From Osmia lignaria lignaria (Eukaryota > Arthropoda > Insecta > Hymenoptera > Megachilidae), in contig NC_135040.1 in assembly GCF_051020975.1 (NCBI RefSeq), positions 7,867,501-7,931,500 of the forward strand: DNA of 64,000 nt, written 5' to 3'. Under the pieces are notes generated by a model. The model saw only the letters and a program-made list of their open reading frames with translations, had not been told where the DNA came from and ran no database searches. The position numbers and the translations under genes are program-made. Below, piece after piece: positions 28,001 to 42,475 of the stretch; position 1 is the first letter of the stretch; each line of letters starts with the position of its first letter.

Positions 28001-31000
28001 GAAGAAATGTCTTTCGACGACGCAACGATTCCTCCACCTTTTTCTTCCTTCTGATCCGATCGTTTTAGTCCTGTTTCTCAATTTCTGATATTTATTCAAT
28101 GTATGATGTTGAAAAGAGACGAGAAATGTTCTGTCAAATTAGCATAATTGGTAATTATTCAAAATAATCGGCGAATGGTATATTTTAACGATTTCAATGA
28201 CTTTGGTACCAAACGAAACGTACCAATTTTCCACTTTTCCTGGAAAAAAGCAGCCGCGCGAAGGCACGCAGGGAAGGAAGAGTGGGAGGAGCCGAATACC
28301 GACGGAAGAAGCGAAAGGGAAGGTGCCCCCATCGATATATTCTTTGACAAGACCGGCGATGATGAATTATTCAATGAAGTAATCGCGACCGTGTCGCGAT
28401 TGCGAATCGTCGCACGGCTGTACCTTTCTTTCTTCGTACACAACTGTGCCCGGCTGGGTTTTAGCCACTTGTTCGGCCATTCGTTTGGTCATTCGTATGA
28501 TCCACGCGCGCCTAATGATCGTCGTTTAGCGACTACTGATTCAACGTTGACCTTGGATAATTAGAGAACGTCATAACCTTGCGACGTCGCATTCTTCGAG
28601 TGCGATAAACATTCCTATTTCCTCGATTTTTCTGCTGTAATCGAATAAGAAACCGATCGATGCCGTAAAATATCACGAGCCGTCTCATTAGCATAGCGTC
28701 GCTGGGTTGACAGCAATTTTACGAAGTCGTTCCAGTTGTATCGCGCCTTCGAAATGCTATCGCGTAACGTCGTAAATGGTCGATAGTTTCTGCTGGCCGT
28801 AAAATGGCTAACTGACACGAGGCAGAAAATATCGTGCGACTTAACGACGCGGGAGGGACCATTCTACTTTGTTCCTGATAAATGAACCGAGATTCTGGGG
28901 ATGTATCTCAAATCCAATCGGTTCTTCGTACATAAATTTTGATTGACGAAAGTAATTGGGTAATAAAAATTCGCGTGGTGTAATGTAATTATCAGGTGAC
29001 CAATTAAATTCAGGATTTTTCTACGGATTTTGCTTCAAAGACTCGAATGGCTTTTGTTTCATTAAAAATAAAATGATAAATAGTTGTGTCGCAATTTTTT
29101 CAACACCCTTATTCGTCCCTGGCCATCCATGAAACGGTACCCTTATTTTTGAAAAGAGCCAGGTGGACGCGTATAAATCGCGGCAAAGACCAACGTCCAC
29201 CGCCTCGTTAATTACTCTAATTACCCGTGAACAAAGCAGCTCGACAGCGGTTCGGTCTGACTAGACGCGAGGAAAAGGGTGGACGGGCGTTGAAATTCGA
29301 CGGTGGATGGCGGTCGAAGAGGAGACGTCGTCGGGAACGGTTGTACGTAGCCGAACGACAAACTCCCTCTCGTCGTTATCACGTTTTCTCATTCCGTCCA
29401 GTAGCCTCCTTTCCCCGGGGCCATTTCTATTTGTCCTCCTGAGAGCCAAACCATGTCGCAGCTTCCGACGGCACGCGTTCACGGAACACGGCCGGTCAAC
29501 GGAGGGTGGATAGCCATTGCCAAGAGAAGGGAGAGAAAGAGAATCTTTGGTGGTGTATAACCCCCCCGATTCGTTGCCAGCCGACTGTTTTATGGTCCTG
29601 CTGATACACGCCACTAACTAACGTTATCTGATAACGTTCGAGGGACGCGCTGACGAGTGTTCAACGCTTGTTTGTGGCTCAATGAAATTTATATGATAAG
29701 AGGATCTTGTTTCGTCGGATGTTCTATGCGAGTTTTGCATTCAGATTTGGAATATTTGATTTTACAGAATGTTGAGAGGATAAATGTCAATCAATAGATA
29801 ACTACATTATCCATATAAAGCGACACCTACAAAATAATATTCATACTGTTTTATAGGGTTGTTAGTCTTTTGTTATATTGTAATAAAACGTGGTAATCAG
29901 CACACGCAGGAAACCAAAGTGATTTATTAAAACCTTACAATCTTAAAACCACAATTAATAACACAGAAATTTCTAAGTTTCTGTTTCTTGCCATTTTGGT
30001 GAAATAAGAGTTGGAAATGTTGAATACCAATGCTGGACACAGTATTTCATCTTGTCTGTAAGGAATGATAATTGGCAAGATATATTCTTCCAGAAGGCAT
30101 TAGTCACCGACAAATCTTCCTCGGGTTTACCTTTTTAATGCACAGTGGCACAGAGATCGTTCCCGATAAAGTCCCACATCTTCGGTGACACACTGCGGAA
30201 AGCATAATCACTAAAGAGGGTAGAAAATGAAGAGGAGCACGAAGAGATGGAGCGATAACCGGAAGATCGTTATCGAAGCATTACTCCGCAACATGAATAC
30301 CTCACTAAAATTTCACCACCTCTGACTCTACAATATTTTATCTCAGGGTGTCTCTGCTATTTAACCACCTAACCTTTTACTTAGCAAATTTTCTGAAAAT
30401 GAATTTAAAAAATGAAGATATAAATTGAATTCCGAAAACGTACACAGTAGCGATATACGGTTTAATATATGCAATTCGTGCACCAAGTTGATGTTAATGA
30501 ACACCCGGCGGAAACAGAGCCTCGCGGCTTTGAACCGGAAACGGATCCAGTCTTCCCCGACTAGCAACATTGCGTTCAACAAATGAACAATTGAAGAGTG
30601 GTGATTTGAAAGGGGGTGGCATAGGGTGACGATAAATCACGGGGTGCCTGGAGCGTCCGCTACACCTAGATTAACCGCTCCATAAATTAAGGTAATCAAT
30701 TTTAAGTGGAACGTAGCGTCTGGACTGCCTGTGGCGAGCCCAATGGAAAGGAGCAGAAAGGGACCACAGGGCCGTATAGGTGCGAAGATCCGTTTCGTGT
30801 CCGAGATTCATGGCGAAAAAACCGTCGCGACCTTAACCCTCGTTAGTCAGTCGACACCCATGATGCCATATGGCGAATGAAAATCGAAAATATCCTTAAA
30901 AACCCCGAGTTTCCCAGGTAATCTTACAAGTGGTTCTCCAGGAGATTCGATAGAACGAAAACAAATATTTCGAACAAAGGCACAGGATCCTCTGTTCAAC

Positions 31001-34000
31001 TGACCACTCGAAGAGATCGTTTAGGAAAGTAACTTTTATTCAGGCGGGTCGCTAATCCTATGAAAACAAGTTTTGAAGGGGGATTGACGTGAGAGGAGAT
31101 CGAAGAATAATGCAGCGAAAGATAAACACAGGTACTCAATGGACGACTTCAAATTTGAAAGACTCGAAGAGTGCAGTTTCACGCGGACGATATGAAGTTC
31201 GGTCATTTTTCTCTATCCACGATGGTTCCAGGGAAAAAGCACTCGTGACACTTTAAGTAACCGAGCGTACATAGGTTCGAGCTTTCAGGCGACAGCTGGT
31301 AGTCGCTGAAACTTGGAGAACAGTTGTCCTGGAGGCTGTGTATCACGATGACGATGCAACGCGGAGCTCGGCCAAAGAAGCTTAACGTGTGAGTAGGCGC
31401 AGCTCGCTCGTCCGTGACGATAATAAATCGTTAAAGGAACGATGACGGGCTTGTTTGTAGAACGCCTTGATCGTGGCTGAATCGAAAATGTGAACGATGA
31501 AACTCGGCTACCGTGCATTGATAAAAGATGACTTGTTCCGACCGAAACGACCGTAATTGCTTCTCTTGACAGGATATTTTATTGTTGCTTGACCTTAATC
31601 GAGCAGAAAGCATCTTTGTGAGAAAAAAAGACCGTCTGTAATCGCAAATGTACATGTCATTTTAACCAGTTCCTTCGCACAAATGTCACCGCGCGGTTTG
31701 AACGTGACACTTTATTCTTTTGAGGAATTCTGAAAACTTTTAGCCTGACCGATGTATCATCGGTTTATCGATCTTCTTATCCGATCGTCGACCTCGAAGT
31801 TAGACCAGATACCAGTTAACGTGTTCAGCTACTATCCAACGAAGCTTCGTTGAACTGGTATTCACAGTGTGATACAGCATCTTGTTTTACGGCCGCTGTT
31901 TACCCGATAAATTACTGTTTTGCCGGCGAGTAGAGCGTTGCTGCGGCTTCCTAAGCATATTAACGTGGCACCGTGCTTAGAAACGACGAGCTTAGACGCG
32001 GAAGGGCAGCCAGCCGGCTTGCTCGACACGAAAACACAGTTTGGGGGAGAATTCGTTAATGCGACCATCGAATTGTCTTAATCGTCTGCAATGGTTCGCT
32101 TGAAAGCACGATTCTCTAACCGACCGTCGTAAATCAGAGAACGATTCACGAAATTCAAGAATATAATTGAAATTATTTTATTCTGAAAATAAAATTCTAA
32201 TTCTAAAGTTTAGTCTGTCGTTTCACGATTGTTACCAGCTGATCCATACATTTTTCAAACGTCCCTTTAAAGTAACAAGGTACATAACCAGCTTAAACTC
32301 GAACGTTTCGAATGCTCTGCACGTCTAAAACGTATTTCAAGCTCGCATTCGTAATACCAGCACCTTCTAAACGTTTCGATCGTTTCCGGCGCGTTTCTTC
32401 TACCTGAATTAAGCGATATTTTCACAGGTCTCCCATTATAAATTCTTTTATAACGCAGAATCCGACGGGACGTGGCCGTATCTTTCATCGGGCGTAATCT
32501 AATTTCCCAACGGTGCCGCCGCGAGATGTTTATATCCGAGGATGGGAATTATACGGGCGATTTGGATTTATAATAAAGAGGTCCGCAGAGCAGTGGCGCG
32601 GCTCATTCGGAGGCGCAAGGGCGCATAAATTATGATAATCCACGGTGCCGCGCGAGCGTCCGTCGCCGTCGGGCCACCGACAATTTAAATTCAGTTAACG
32701 TAACACGTCTGATTTGATGCCGTCAGCCCACCTGCCGCTAAGTGGCCGCCGATTTTAAGAATGAATTTCTTAACGAGGCCCTCTAGGCTCCCGCCTTCTT
32801 CGTCCGCGCGGCAAAAACAGCCCCCTCGCTTTCTCGTGACCCTCGAATTAAGTAAAATATACGTTCCTACTCGGCCTTTTAAGCTTTCCGTTTCCGAACA
32901 ATTTCTTGCTGCCCTAGTAGTGGTATTACGGGACATTAGCGGTCCATGGAAGCGAACGGTGCACGCTTAACGAGACTTATTATTACGAGTCTCTCTTATT
33001 AGAAATTTCCATAATCCGTGTCGACGTTTATCGTGCGAGATCGAATTCATTGGCCACGTCTCAATGTACAAGAGTTCGTCTTACGAAAATGATAAAAGCA
33101 AAGGAAAAGAAATTATATTATTCATTAAAAAATGTGCGTCACTGCAAAAATTCGTAATACCTCGTTAAGATGAGTTAATTTGACGAAGGGATTAAACGAT
33201 AGACAAAAGTCGTCATTATTCTCGCTCTTGTAATTTACAATCATCGTTGCCTTCGATGGAAACGTAACGCAGTTGTAACGCAGTGCATCGGTGGAAAGAC
33301 TTCCGCCGTGTAATCGAAGCTGAAGTTTAGTGCCACTAACCGGCTGCCGTCGGGCTGTAAGGAGCCAATTAATTTAACGAAGTGCGCCATTACCTTCCTC
33401 TCGGTGTCGGATAAGCAAAATCAAAGGCCCGAACTGCTCGAGAACCCGGCTTCCCTTTCTTTCTTCCTTTCGTTTTTTCTCTTCTTTTTTCTTTTACTTT
33501 TTTAATTTCTCTTACTCTCTGTTTCTCTGCTTCTTTCTCGACACGAGAGCAGCCTGTATCACGCGACAGTCGAACAGTCAGAAGTGGAATCAGCTTGAGT
33601 ATTTTTCAGATCGACGAGTGCCTAACACACCTTTCCCGCACAATTTTTTCTCCTTCTTCTTCTTCTTTCTCTTACAGTTGATCGAACACGCGAGTCGAAT
33701 TCTTCCTGTCCGTTTTATCGTCACAAGATGTCTGAGTATCCGGATGCCTAATTAGCCACGATATACAACGCAGAAGCTACTGAATTATATGTCTTTTCAG
33801 CCGTTTTTCTGCCCCCGACGTTACGATACAAGAATAATGTCCAGCAATAAAATGGACGTCGTTAGAGGTACGAAACGGGTTTGGATTAACCTTTTATTCG
33901 CACGATTTATGCGTGGGCATTTAGTTGGGCTTTGTGTACCATTGTATCGACTGGATGATTCATATTTTAGTACAGTTTTTTTCAATTTTAATGGTCGTAT

Positions 34001-34086
34001 ATTTCAAACAGACTGCTTTTATGCACATCCTTTTATGCACCAGTTAATTTTTATTGAGTTAGTACATATTAACCCGTTCAAAACTG
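25041..34086. other. Intronic/non-coding, no gene recognised
   Basis: Nothing assignable. The 122-codon minus-strand frame at 26513-26881 and the 138-codon plus-strand frame at 28148-28564 show no domain or splice-consistent extension. Only the pyrimidine tract near 33.5 kb stands out. Confidence 0.7.
33449..33541 (+). repeat. Pyrimidine-rich tract
   Basis: About 90 bases of almost only C and T on the plus strand (TTTCTTTCTTCC type). A smaller CTTCTTCTTCTTC run lies near 33653-33666. Confidence 0.75.
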
Positions 34087-34359
34087 TTATGCGATTCCAT
34101 CGATGAAAATTAAAATCCTTTGGCAGAGAATATTAAATAAACAACTGCTAATATTTCTTCTGGACTTCAACATAAAATATCAACATACAAAATAAAATTG
34201 ATAGTTGATTAGAATCATATTAGAAAAATTATTATGTGATTCCATTGATGAAAATTAAAGTCCTTTGTCAGAGAATATTAAATAAACAACTACTAATATT
34301 TCTTCTGTGCCTCAGGATAAAAAAATTCAAAGTTGATTAGAATCACATTAGAAAAAATC
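34087..34359. repeat. Tandem duplication, about 145-bp period
   Basis: Two adjacent direct units, 34087-34231 and 34232-34359. Both begin TTATGYGATTCCATYGATGA and both contain GAGAATATTAAATAAACAAC and GTTGATTAGAATCA. The second unit is shorter because of an internal deletion. It is AT-rich with no coding potential. High similarity between the units suggests a fairly recent duplication. Confidence 0.85.
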
Positions 34360-37300
34360 AGTTCAACGTCTATAGACACTTTCAAAATATTTCTAATCTA
34401 TCTCCATCATTTATCAATTCAATCTTTTTTGATATAAAAAGTCAGAATCTCAATAGGAGGATCAATATTGATCGTAAGAAGACATTTCGAACTCGATTAA
34501 CGAGCTTCTAATCGGTCCAATGCTCAAGACGAACATCTGGGTCGTTTCAATCTAATACAACACTCGAGAGAATTTTATTAGGAGCCAACTCGTTGGAATT
34601 GGTTAGAATAACAGGGAGTGCATGGTACAGGCGTAACGACGAGAATAAAAGTAACTCGGCTAATGGCCGGAATGCACCCGGAACGAACGTTAATGGAATA
34701 AACATTTTACCGAAAAGCATCGACTTCGTCCCAGGAACGCTGCTACGCTTCTAGAAACAATATTTACGTAACACGCGCGGGAGAGACTGCTGCTTAAGGA
34801 AAGAAAATAACGTTGGAAATATCAGAGCATGGACGAAGCCGTTCGGATTACCCCGAGACACCCACACGGTCCACGTGAATCAAGCGATCGTGAAATCATG
34901 ACGAGGAAGCGACCCTGTTCTCTCGGACTCCTTAAGGTGAACGTTCACGGTGAGTCGCCAGAGCTGAAAGCTTTAATGTACTTCCTCGTTCCACTGGGAG
35001 TGCCATAAACTCAACTGATAGGAAAATTTTTTAATTTTGCAAATTTTCTAATACCCTGATTGCCAAGCCACCCACGCGTAGGTGATGCACGAACTTCCGC
35101 TGGAATTTTATAATTATAAATATTCAGTGAATTTATAATAGCAATCAACGTGTTTACAAAAGGGGAAAAATAACAGAGAAGTTAGAAAGTTGAAGTTGAA
35201 GACAAATCCAGTCCTCGACTCGGTCGTTCAGTTAAGGACTCCTCATCCGAATTCTTCTGAAACGCACTTTTCTTCACGATTCGTCTACCCAGGCAAAAAC
35301 TAGAGGTACTTCGGAGGCGAACGAGAAGCTCGTTCTTCAGTGGAAAAGCAAAAGCGAACGGAAGAGAAAGGAGAATAAGGGAAGAGAGAGCGGTTCGACG
35401 TACGAACGCAGATATTTTACTGCCGGCGACGAAACAATAAGGGCAAGTTCTGCGTGTACTTTCGAATGCCACGGCCACCGAACTTCGCGAATAACCATCG
35501 GCGTAATGGCAGTTTTATTGGAGATTTATTCGGAGGAGTACCAAGGCGCAATGATGCGCGACCCGTAAACAAGAATCAACCCGCCCCGCTCTGCTGCGCC
35601 GACAGGAACTCCTCGAAGAAGCTTTACGTGCTTCCCGGTTTTATATTCCTACCTAATTATCATCCGTTCCGCGGACTTTCTTCGTAGTTTCGCGGCCTGG
35701 TCTGCCGTCGAAACGACGCGTCTCGTTTCCTGCCTTGTTTCTTCCAGCTCCCGGGGATCGATCGGGAAGTATCGTGGTTCCGAACTTTCCCTCGAGCATG
35801 CTGGAAATCGTGTGCGTCTAAATAACGATGATTTTTCTTAAGAATCAAATTTACAATTACATTTTGCAACGAAAGAAATGAAACGATTTTTATGAATACT
35901 ATTCAGACGTAGACTATGTGAAACATGAAAGACATATTTCTTCAGGAAACATGGACCACCATGGCTTCCTGTGGCAGACGCTTTCAGACGTACCCTTTTA
36001 TTCATACGACACCCTTTCCAGATCGCGTATCCTGCTCATTCGTCAGCAAGATCGATCGTTCGTGGACCACGAGCAGGACGGCTCGTTTTGTCTCTTTGCA
36101 GCAGCGATATCATCTTCCACGAGGCAGAGGATAGAAAGAGGGGGGACGGATATTAATATACCGGAATATGTAATGAACGATAGGGCAAAATGATACCCGA
36201 TACGCTCTATCTACGGTGTGTACGTTAAACGAGGCAGCGATACGCGGTGTTAACGAGCAACGTGATCGTAAGAGAGCTCGTTAGAAGCGTATCAATCGGA
36301 GATAATTGTTAATGAGCACGCGGGTTCGACTGACGATTCGTTATCGAGCGTCGACCGTGGCGGCAATTATAAACGCGGGATCACGCGGCGAAGCGGTCGC
36401 TCCTTTAATTGCTTATAACTTTTACCGACTCCCGACACTTCGGCCTGCCATGCCGTGCAAATAAATTAGTTTTCGAAAGCGAGCGTCGACGCGAGCCGCG
36501 GAACTTTCGCGACGAATCGTCGTCGTTTGGCGAATTCAATTCTCGATTCTCGCCCACCCCCGGTTAGAAGCTCCCGGCTAAAAGAATCTTCTTCTCCCGT
36601 GAAAAATTAACCCCGCTCAGGTATTCGATTAGCGAACTTGTTTTACTGTCAAACGTAAAAGTCCTTTCACCCTGTCGGAGTTTAATATTTCAACGCGTTC
36701 GCTGTCACGTTCGCGCCGTAAACTTTGTTCAACCGTATAATTACAAAACTATAATGGAAAAGGAATTCCGAACGCCGTGGACATTTTGTTAACAACACCA
36801 GGTGACAGAAACGTAGACGTAGAATATCTTACTTAAAAATAAAAATCCACTTCGAACGCCTCTTTCGCGATACGCGAGAAAATTTTCTTCGAGCCGGTCG
36901 ATCGGAAAAACGGATAGAAGGATGCGAGAGTTGCGGTGGAAAAGCAGCGTACACAGAGACACGCCGGAATGTGGAATAAATGAGAGGGATGGCGGGCAAG
37001 GTAAGAAGGGAGGAGAGGAGGGAATATTCTAGACGAGTCTATCGTTACGGCATCGCGTCCGCAATCAATATTTCAGGAAAGGTGGACGTGGGCAGGGTCG
37101 AAAGGCACAGTGGCAAAAGTCCTGAGCCTGGCATTTACAATGAAACGAAGAAAGGACTTTTCCATCCTCTTCCACCTTGTCCTCTTCGTCTTCGCCTCGC
37201 TCCCTTCGTTCTTTTCCCCCCTGCTCGTCTCACCTCCACCTTGTGCCTCATGCTGCCGCTGCTGCTTGACTTGCCCGACGTCGAAGTTCACTTTATACCG

Positions 37301-40300
37301 ACGTTCAACAAAGCCTCCTGGCCCCTTCAGGGCTTTATTAAAAATTGAGGATGCAATTTGCCTCGCGGCCCGCCGCGCCGTCCCAGCCAACGTGCTCTAA
37401 ATAAGGGAGAGGATAGGCGAAGGTCTTGGCTTCGCCACGCAAGATTCTCCGGCCAAAGTTTCCGCGGCTTGGCATCGCGATAATCTCTGTGTCCTTCTTC
37501 GACAACGTGTCCAAGACCGAACCGGATTATTCGTATGTATCGTGTAATAGCCCGCGTTTCTAACAGGGAACGAACGATATCCTGGCGCACGGCATCGGTG
37601 CTTAAGCAACAGGTTATGAGATTGGAAGTTTTTGGATTGCTTTAAGGAGAAGGGCTTCCACCGGGTACCTCGAGCATCGAATAATCTGCTAATTTAACGG
37701 AGACGTTGAATAACGACCTGCGACCTCCTGCTTCTATAGATTGCTTCGAGAGTTTCTACTGTACCGGGTGTTCAAGTCTCCGTCTACTTATATTTAGGAA
37801 TTATTGGAAAAATAAGAACGCCTCTAAGAGGATGTTATTAGAGAAACATTTGAAATCGGCTTATTCAATGCAATCGAGTCGGATGTTTGAAATAGCTAAC
37901 ATCTTTATTCTCTGTTTGGCTAAAGTAAAGGATCTGCGAGCCAATTGTGCGGCCGTTATCGCGTGTCATCACGTACGAGTCATCGGTAACCATCTCGAGG
38001 AAAGATATCGCTGGAACATCGGCGATAGTCGCGAGACTGGAGTTTACGGTACGTGATCTGGAAACGAAGTAATGCCTCCATGTCGAGATGTGCACGCGTC
38101 AGACGGTTAGATACGTTTCTTTCGTCGATCACCTAAGGTGAAGCCAATAATAGATCGTGCATTCATTGGTCTAACTTGGGCGATGCAATTGCTTGGTCGC
38201 ACGTTGAATAGCGATCGCGACGATTCTTTACAATGTAAGTAGCGATAAATTGATGCGACAGACAGAAGTTCAGGTTCGCTTAACCTTCTGCAGGTCGAAA
38301 GTCAAGTATATTCCCAACGTGACGTTCATTGTCATTTGTTGATACAATGTATTCTGATTAATTTTATTGCGTTTGTATCAAGTCCATTGATTAGCAGTGA
38401 TTTTTAATCATTCGAGCAGAGTTACACGAAATCCTTGCCGTCGTAAAACAAATTTTCCCAGATTTGCGATCCAAGCACCGTTAAAATAAAAGCAGACGCG
38501 TTCCCCTCGTTTCACCGAAATCCCTTCCACGGTTTCAGCTCGTTAAATACGACCGCGTAATTAAAGGCTTTTCATAACATCTCACGCACAAGCTCGCGAG
38601 GCTGAAAAGCGAATCGCCCCGCGCCGTTTCTCTCGCTCGCCACTTCTACGCCCCCTTTCTAAGCCGACGAACCTCGTCTTCGTCGTCTTGGTCGTCGTGG
38701 AATTAACACCGACGAACGTTAATTGTTGCCGCGAACGCGTAAGTCCACGACAAGTCCGCAGGATCGTTTAATTGCCGACGATGCATAAATCTTGGGACCC
38801 GATCGTCCTGCGGTGGAACGTCCCAACGCGGCCTCGTCCTTGTTTCAGCTTCGTTGCCTTCACCCTCCATCCGCATAGAAATTCCCCGTGGCGTTTCTAA
38901 TTTATGACGAGTCTACAACGCGTCGCTTCTCCTCAACTGTTGTCCACCTCGGAATTGTTCGAAATGGATGATGCTTTGGTTATTTGATGGCGGTTTACGA
39001 GATTCTATTCTTTTATCAAGGGTCGATTTACGGTGGTGTATAATTGTTGAAATTAATGCCGCTAATGTCGGTAGGTAATGGAATAAGGTAGTGACTGATA
39101 ATTAGGGGTGAAATAATTAATCGCAGGGAAACAGGAGTTGCTAGACGTAATTAATAGTTTAGTTTAAGCATTCTGGAATAGCTGCATTTTTGAAATAATA
39201 ATGAATATGTCAAGATGGCAGAGTGAAAAGTAAATTTCTCTATTTACACATAAGTAATAATTTTCTGGAGAAATGCTTTCATTGCTTCGCTGTATATTCA
39301 AGGAAAGCTGATTCGAGGTAATTTTACAAAGCAGACGTTGCAAAAGGAACAGAGAGTGTATAAAAGAAGAGAAAAAAAAAGGACTTTTACTTTTTGTGCA
39401 TCCAGTCTACTGTCGCTCAGGGAGCAAGTTTAACATTATTCTTTTCTTCTACGGTAGTTTCCGCGTCAATTGCGATTCCATTCGAAAGAGGGGAAAAAAA
39501 GAGGTCTCCGTCCCACGGTCCAACCTGTTACATTTTCAACAAAGCTCGCAGGAGAATCGGCCCGGCCGAGTATAAAAGTTGCATTCTGCAATATACTCTT
39601 GCATGCAGCGCATTCGGCTTAATGTCCGCGGCTGAAAATGAAACTTCCACGAATGGTAGTTTCATGCCGTTGCTACGACGGCAATCTTTTCTGTTTTTAC
39701 ACGCCCGTTCGAATAACCCATCTCGGATACATTTTAAAATCCTGATCCTTTAATGAAGACGACCTCGTTGAAATTTCATAATTATTCAATCTTTGCTTCC
39801 TTTGCGCGCTAAAGAATTAAATTCAAACCTTTTTCATTCGCGTGCTTGGAACTTTACAATCTTTGTAGAAATTTTTGTAAATTATTTTCTCCACAAATCT
39901 TACGGGTCTTTGAAAATTTCTAAACCTATCCGTTTCTCGACGAAATCATGAAACTTGATATCTATCATCATAGATAGACTAGTTACTAGGGTAACGAAAC
40001 ATCCGACGAATTTTTCCAACGGGCGATATTTTTTCCACCGAGAATGGCCGCGGGGTATAAACGTCGGCCCATCTGTTAGTAATTTGTAAGACAAGTTGGG
40101 TAATTAAAAGTTTGATGCGAGCATTAAACTCGTCGGGTTATAAAACGAGGGGATGCTGACCGGGGCTAGCAGTGTTCGCTACACACGTTGTCGGAGAAAA
40201 AGCGGGATGAAACGAGCGAGAAAACAGTGGAAGCACGGTGAACGTGGTACGGCAAGGGAGGAGAAAAAGTATAGAAAAGAGAAGAAGAAATCCCAGACTG

Positions 40301-40646
40301 ATATGCATACATCGTTCATAGGAAGTGCACTGCAACAGCCATAAAATGCTTTAGAGTGCATAATTTTTTAAATACCTTTATTACGACCGACGTACGTACA
40401 TGCAATGGAGACAAGGCAGGAGTTCGTGGCGGTCGAGCCGTGGTAATTGACCGAGCAAAATCTCGTCGTGGAGACACGATAAAGTGTAGAGTTGTAAAAC
40501 TTTTAATGGTGTACCTATCGAGCCGCGAAAGGGTAACCGCAAAAATCGCACGTTTTCAAAGCCGTCTGCTAGAAATTAAATGGTACCACTTAATGTTCTA
40601 TTTGGAATCAAATCCCTAAACTCCGTTCGCTCCGACGACGGCTCGC
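34360..40646. other. Intronic/non-coding, no gene recognised
   Basis: No coding or RNA gene signal seen between the tandem duplication and the mariner fragment. Composition is ordinary for this window. Confidence 0.7.
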
Positions 40647-40987
40647 GATTATGAACTCTTACCAAATAACCGGACTATTAATTCTGAAAAGTATTGTGAA
40701 CAATTGCGTTACCTAAAAACAGCAATACAAGAAACACGGCATTCACTTCCATCCAGAAAAGGAATGATATATTACCTCACCCACCATATTCACTGGACTT
40801 GGCACCATCTGATTTTTATTTAGTTTGATCATTGCAAAATTCCCTTGGTGGAAAATCGTTTAAAAACATAGAAGAAGTAAAAACACATGTATCTAAATTT
40901 TTTAATGAAAAAACAACAATTTTATGAAAAAGGAATATTCATGTTACCAAACAGATGGAAAAAGGTCATATATCATTGATTAAGTAA
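40647..40987 (+). pseudogene. Mariner-family transposase C-terminal fragment, decayed
   Basis: Remnant of a mariner (IS630/Tc1/mariner superfamily) DNA transposase. Frame one, from about 40650, reads ELLPNNRTINSEKYCEQL and continues LKTAIQETR to SRKGMI, matching the mariner segment that precedes the HQDNARPH block. That block, which carries the second catalytic Asp, is missing: a deletion with frameshift joins directly to PPYSLDLAPSDF in another frame (40781 on), the region of the third acidic catalytic residue. The downstream frame has in-frame stops at 40826-40828 and 40925-40927, then runs through SLQNSLGGKSFKNIEEVKTH to a final TAA at 40985-40987. The 5' part of the gene is absent and I saw no terminal inverted repeats. 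It is non-functional, in the opposite orientation to Ddr. Confidence 0.9.
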
Positions 40988-42305
40988 GTCTGATATTAAA
41001 ATAACAAAACTTTATATTCTTGTGAAGAAACGCGAATGGATGTTTTACTGAACCTAATAGCATTGGAATGATTCTTGTACATCGCAAGGATATAGTTGAC
41101 ACTTCTCATTGGATATAAGCGAACGATCAAACGATCGTAGCACGAAATTCCTGGCTTTAGAATCTTTCGAACGATCCACGAACGGAAGGGTGCTACTTTA
41201 ATCCGAGTTTGTGCGATTCAATTTCGTAAAGTTGCCCGATTACCATCGGCCTGCCTGTTTAATTACTCCGGTTTGCTTGTGCAGCCCTTTATCGCTGTAA
41301 TTTGTCGGTCCGTTTCACGGACGAGACAATCCAGCGCCACGATCGACGGGCTGCCGTTGCGGTTTCCGGATTGCACGCCGAAAATTGACGGTAAGATGTC
41401 GGTGAAAATCGAATGAAAGGCGGTTAATTAAGGTTCGTACCGGTACTTCCATAGTTCCACGTACTACCCGACTGTCCTCTGCTATTACCACCTAGCCTCT
41501 CATTTCCTCGCCATTCCTTTCTCTCTATTTATCGGTTGTTCGCAGTAGAATGTAAACGCAAAGGATAATACGCGAGCACGATTGATTTCGCCACTATCGG
41601 AGAAACGTCAATCTCGCGAGGCACGAAGCCGAGCGTGATCGCGTGTCGTTTATAAAGTTGCTGCTTAGACACGTGGAAAATAACGTTTACGTTTCCCTAG
41701 CTTTCCAGATCCAGGTAAGATAAAAATATGACGGTCCAAGAAAATTGTGCTATCGTTTCTCTTGCACGTTTTCACTAGAATGCCGAATGTCTGACTAATT
41801 TCAAGGTACTTCACTGTGTAACGCAAAGATCAAACTATACTTTCCGTCTCTACCTTTCAAACTCTAAAACATACCTACAACATTTAAGTATCCGAAGGGA
41901 AAAATCACATGGCTTTAAAATACCGATCGAATTCCTCTAAATTGAATTTAGAAAAAAAAAAATGACCGAAAGTATCGGCTCGAGGATCTTTCATTCCAGC
42001 GGTAATGAATATTCATCCTCATCCGAGCTACCTTTATCCTTCTTAATGCTTAGACGCGAGCGTTCTAACGACGTCGTTAAAACGCAGCGACGCGGACGAA
42101 TGAGAATGATACCGGGTCCATCCCCGTGGCGGGATGGTTTAAAACAATCATTTCCATGTCCCTCGTCGCGGTAGTCGACGGGGCGCTTTGTTTCGTCAAC
42201 CAGAGCCAATTTGTTCGTTTGTCAGTCGCGGAAGGATCTCGTCGGTTCTCCGTTCGTTGCAGGGACGTCGGGTAAAGCCGACGTGTCGGCGGCGAGGCGA
42301 TGAGG

Positions 42306-42475
42306 GAGAACATGGAGAAAGAGACAGAAACGCAGATGGAATATAAAGCATCTTCGAAAGATGAAGAGAGAGAGAGAGAGAAAGAGAGTGGTGTAGAGAG
42401 TCAAAGTCAAAGAGACTAAGAAAGACGTGGAGCAGAGGGATAGAGAAGAAGGATAGAGAGCAGAGAGGGTCTAGA
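42306..42475 (+). repeat. Purine-rich tract with (AG)n core
   Basis: About 170 bases strongly biased to A and G on the plus strand. It includes a pure AG run at 42365-42380 and several GAGA and AAAGA motifs. Transcribed as the Ddr intron it would be a pyrimidine-rich stretch. Confidence 0.75.

Noticed and set aside
32271..32285. GTAACAAGGTA resembling the end of small-subunit rRNA
   Set aside because: Only about ten bases match and the flanks do not resemble rRNA.
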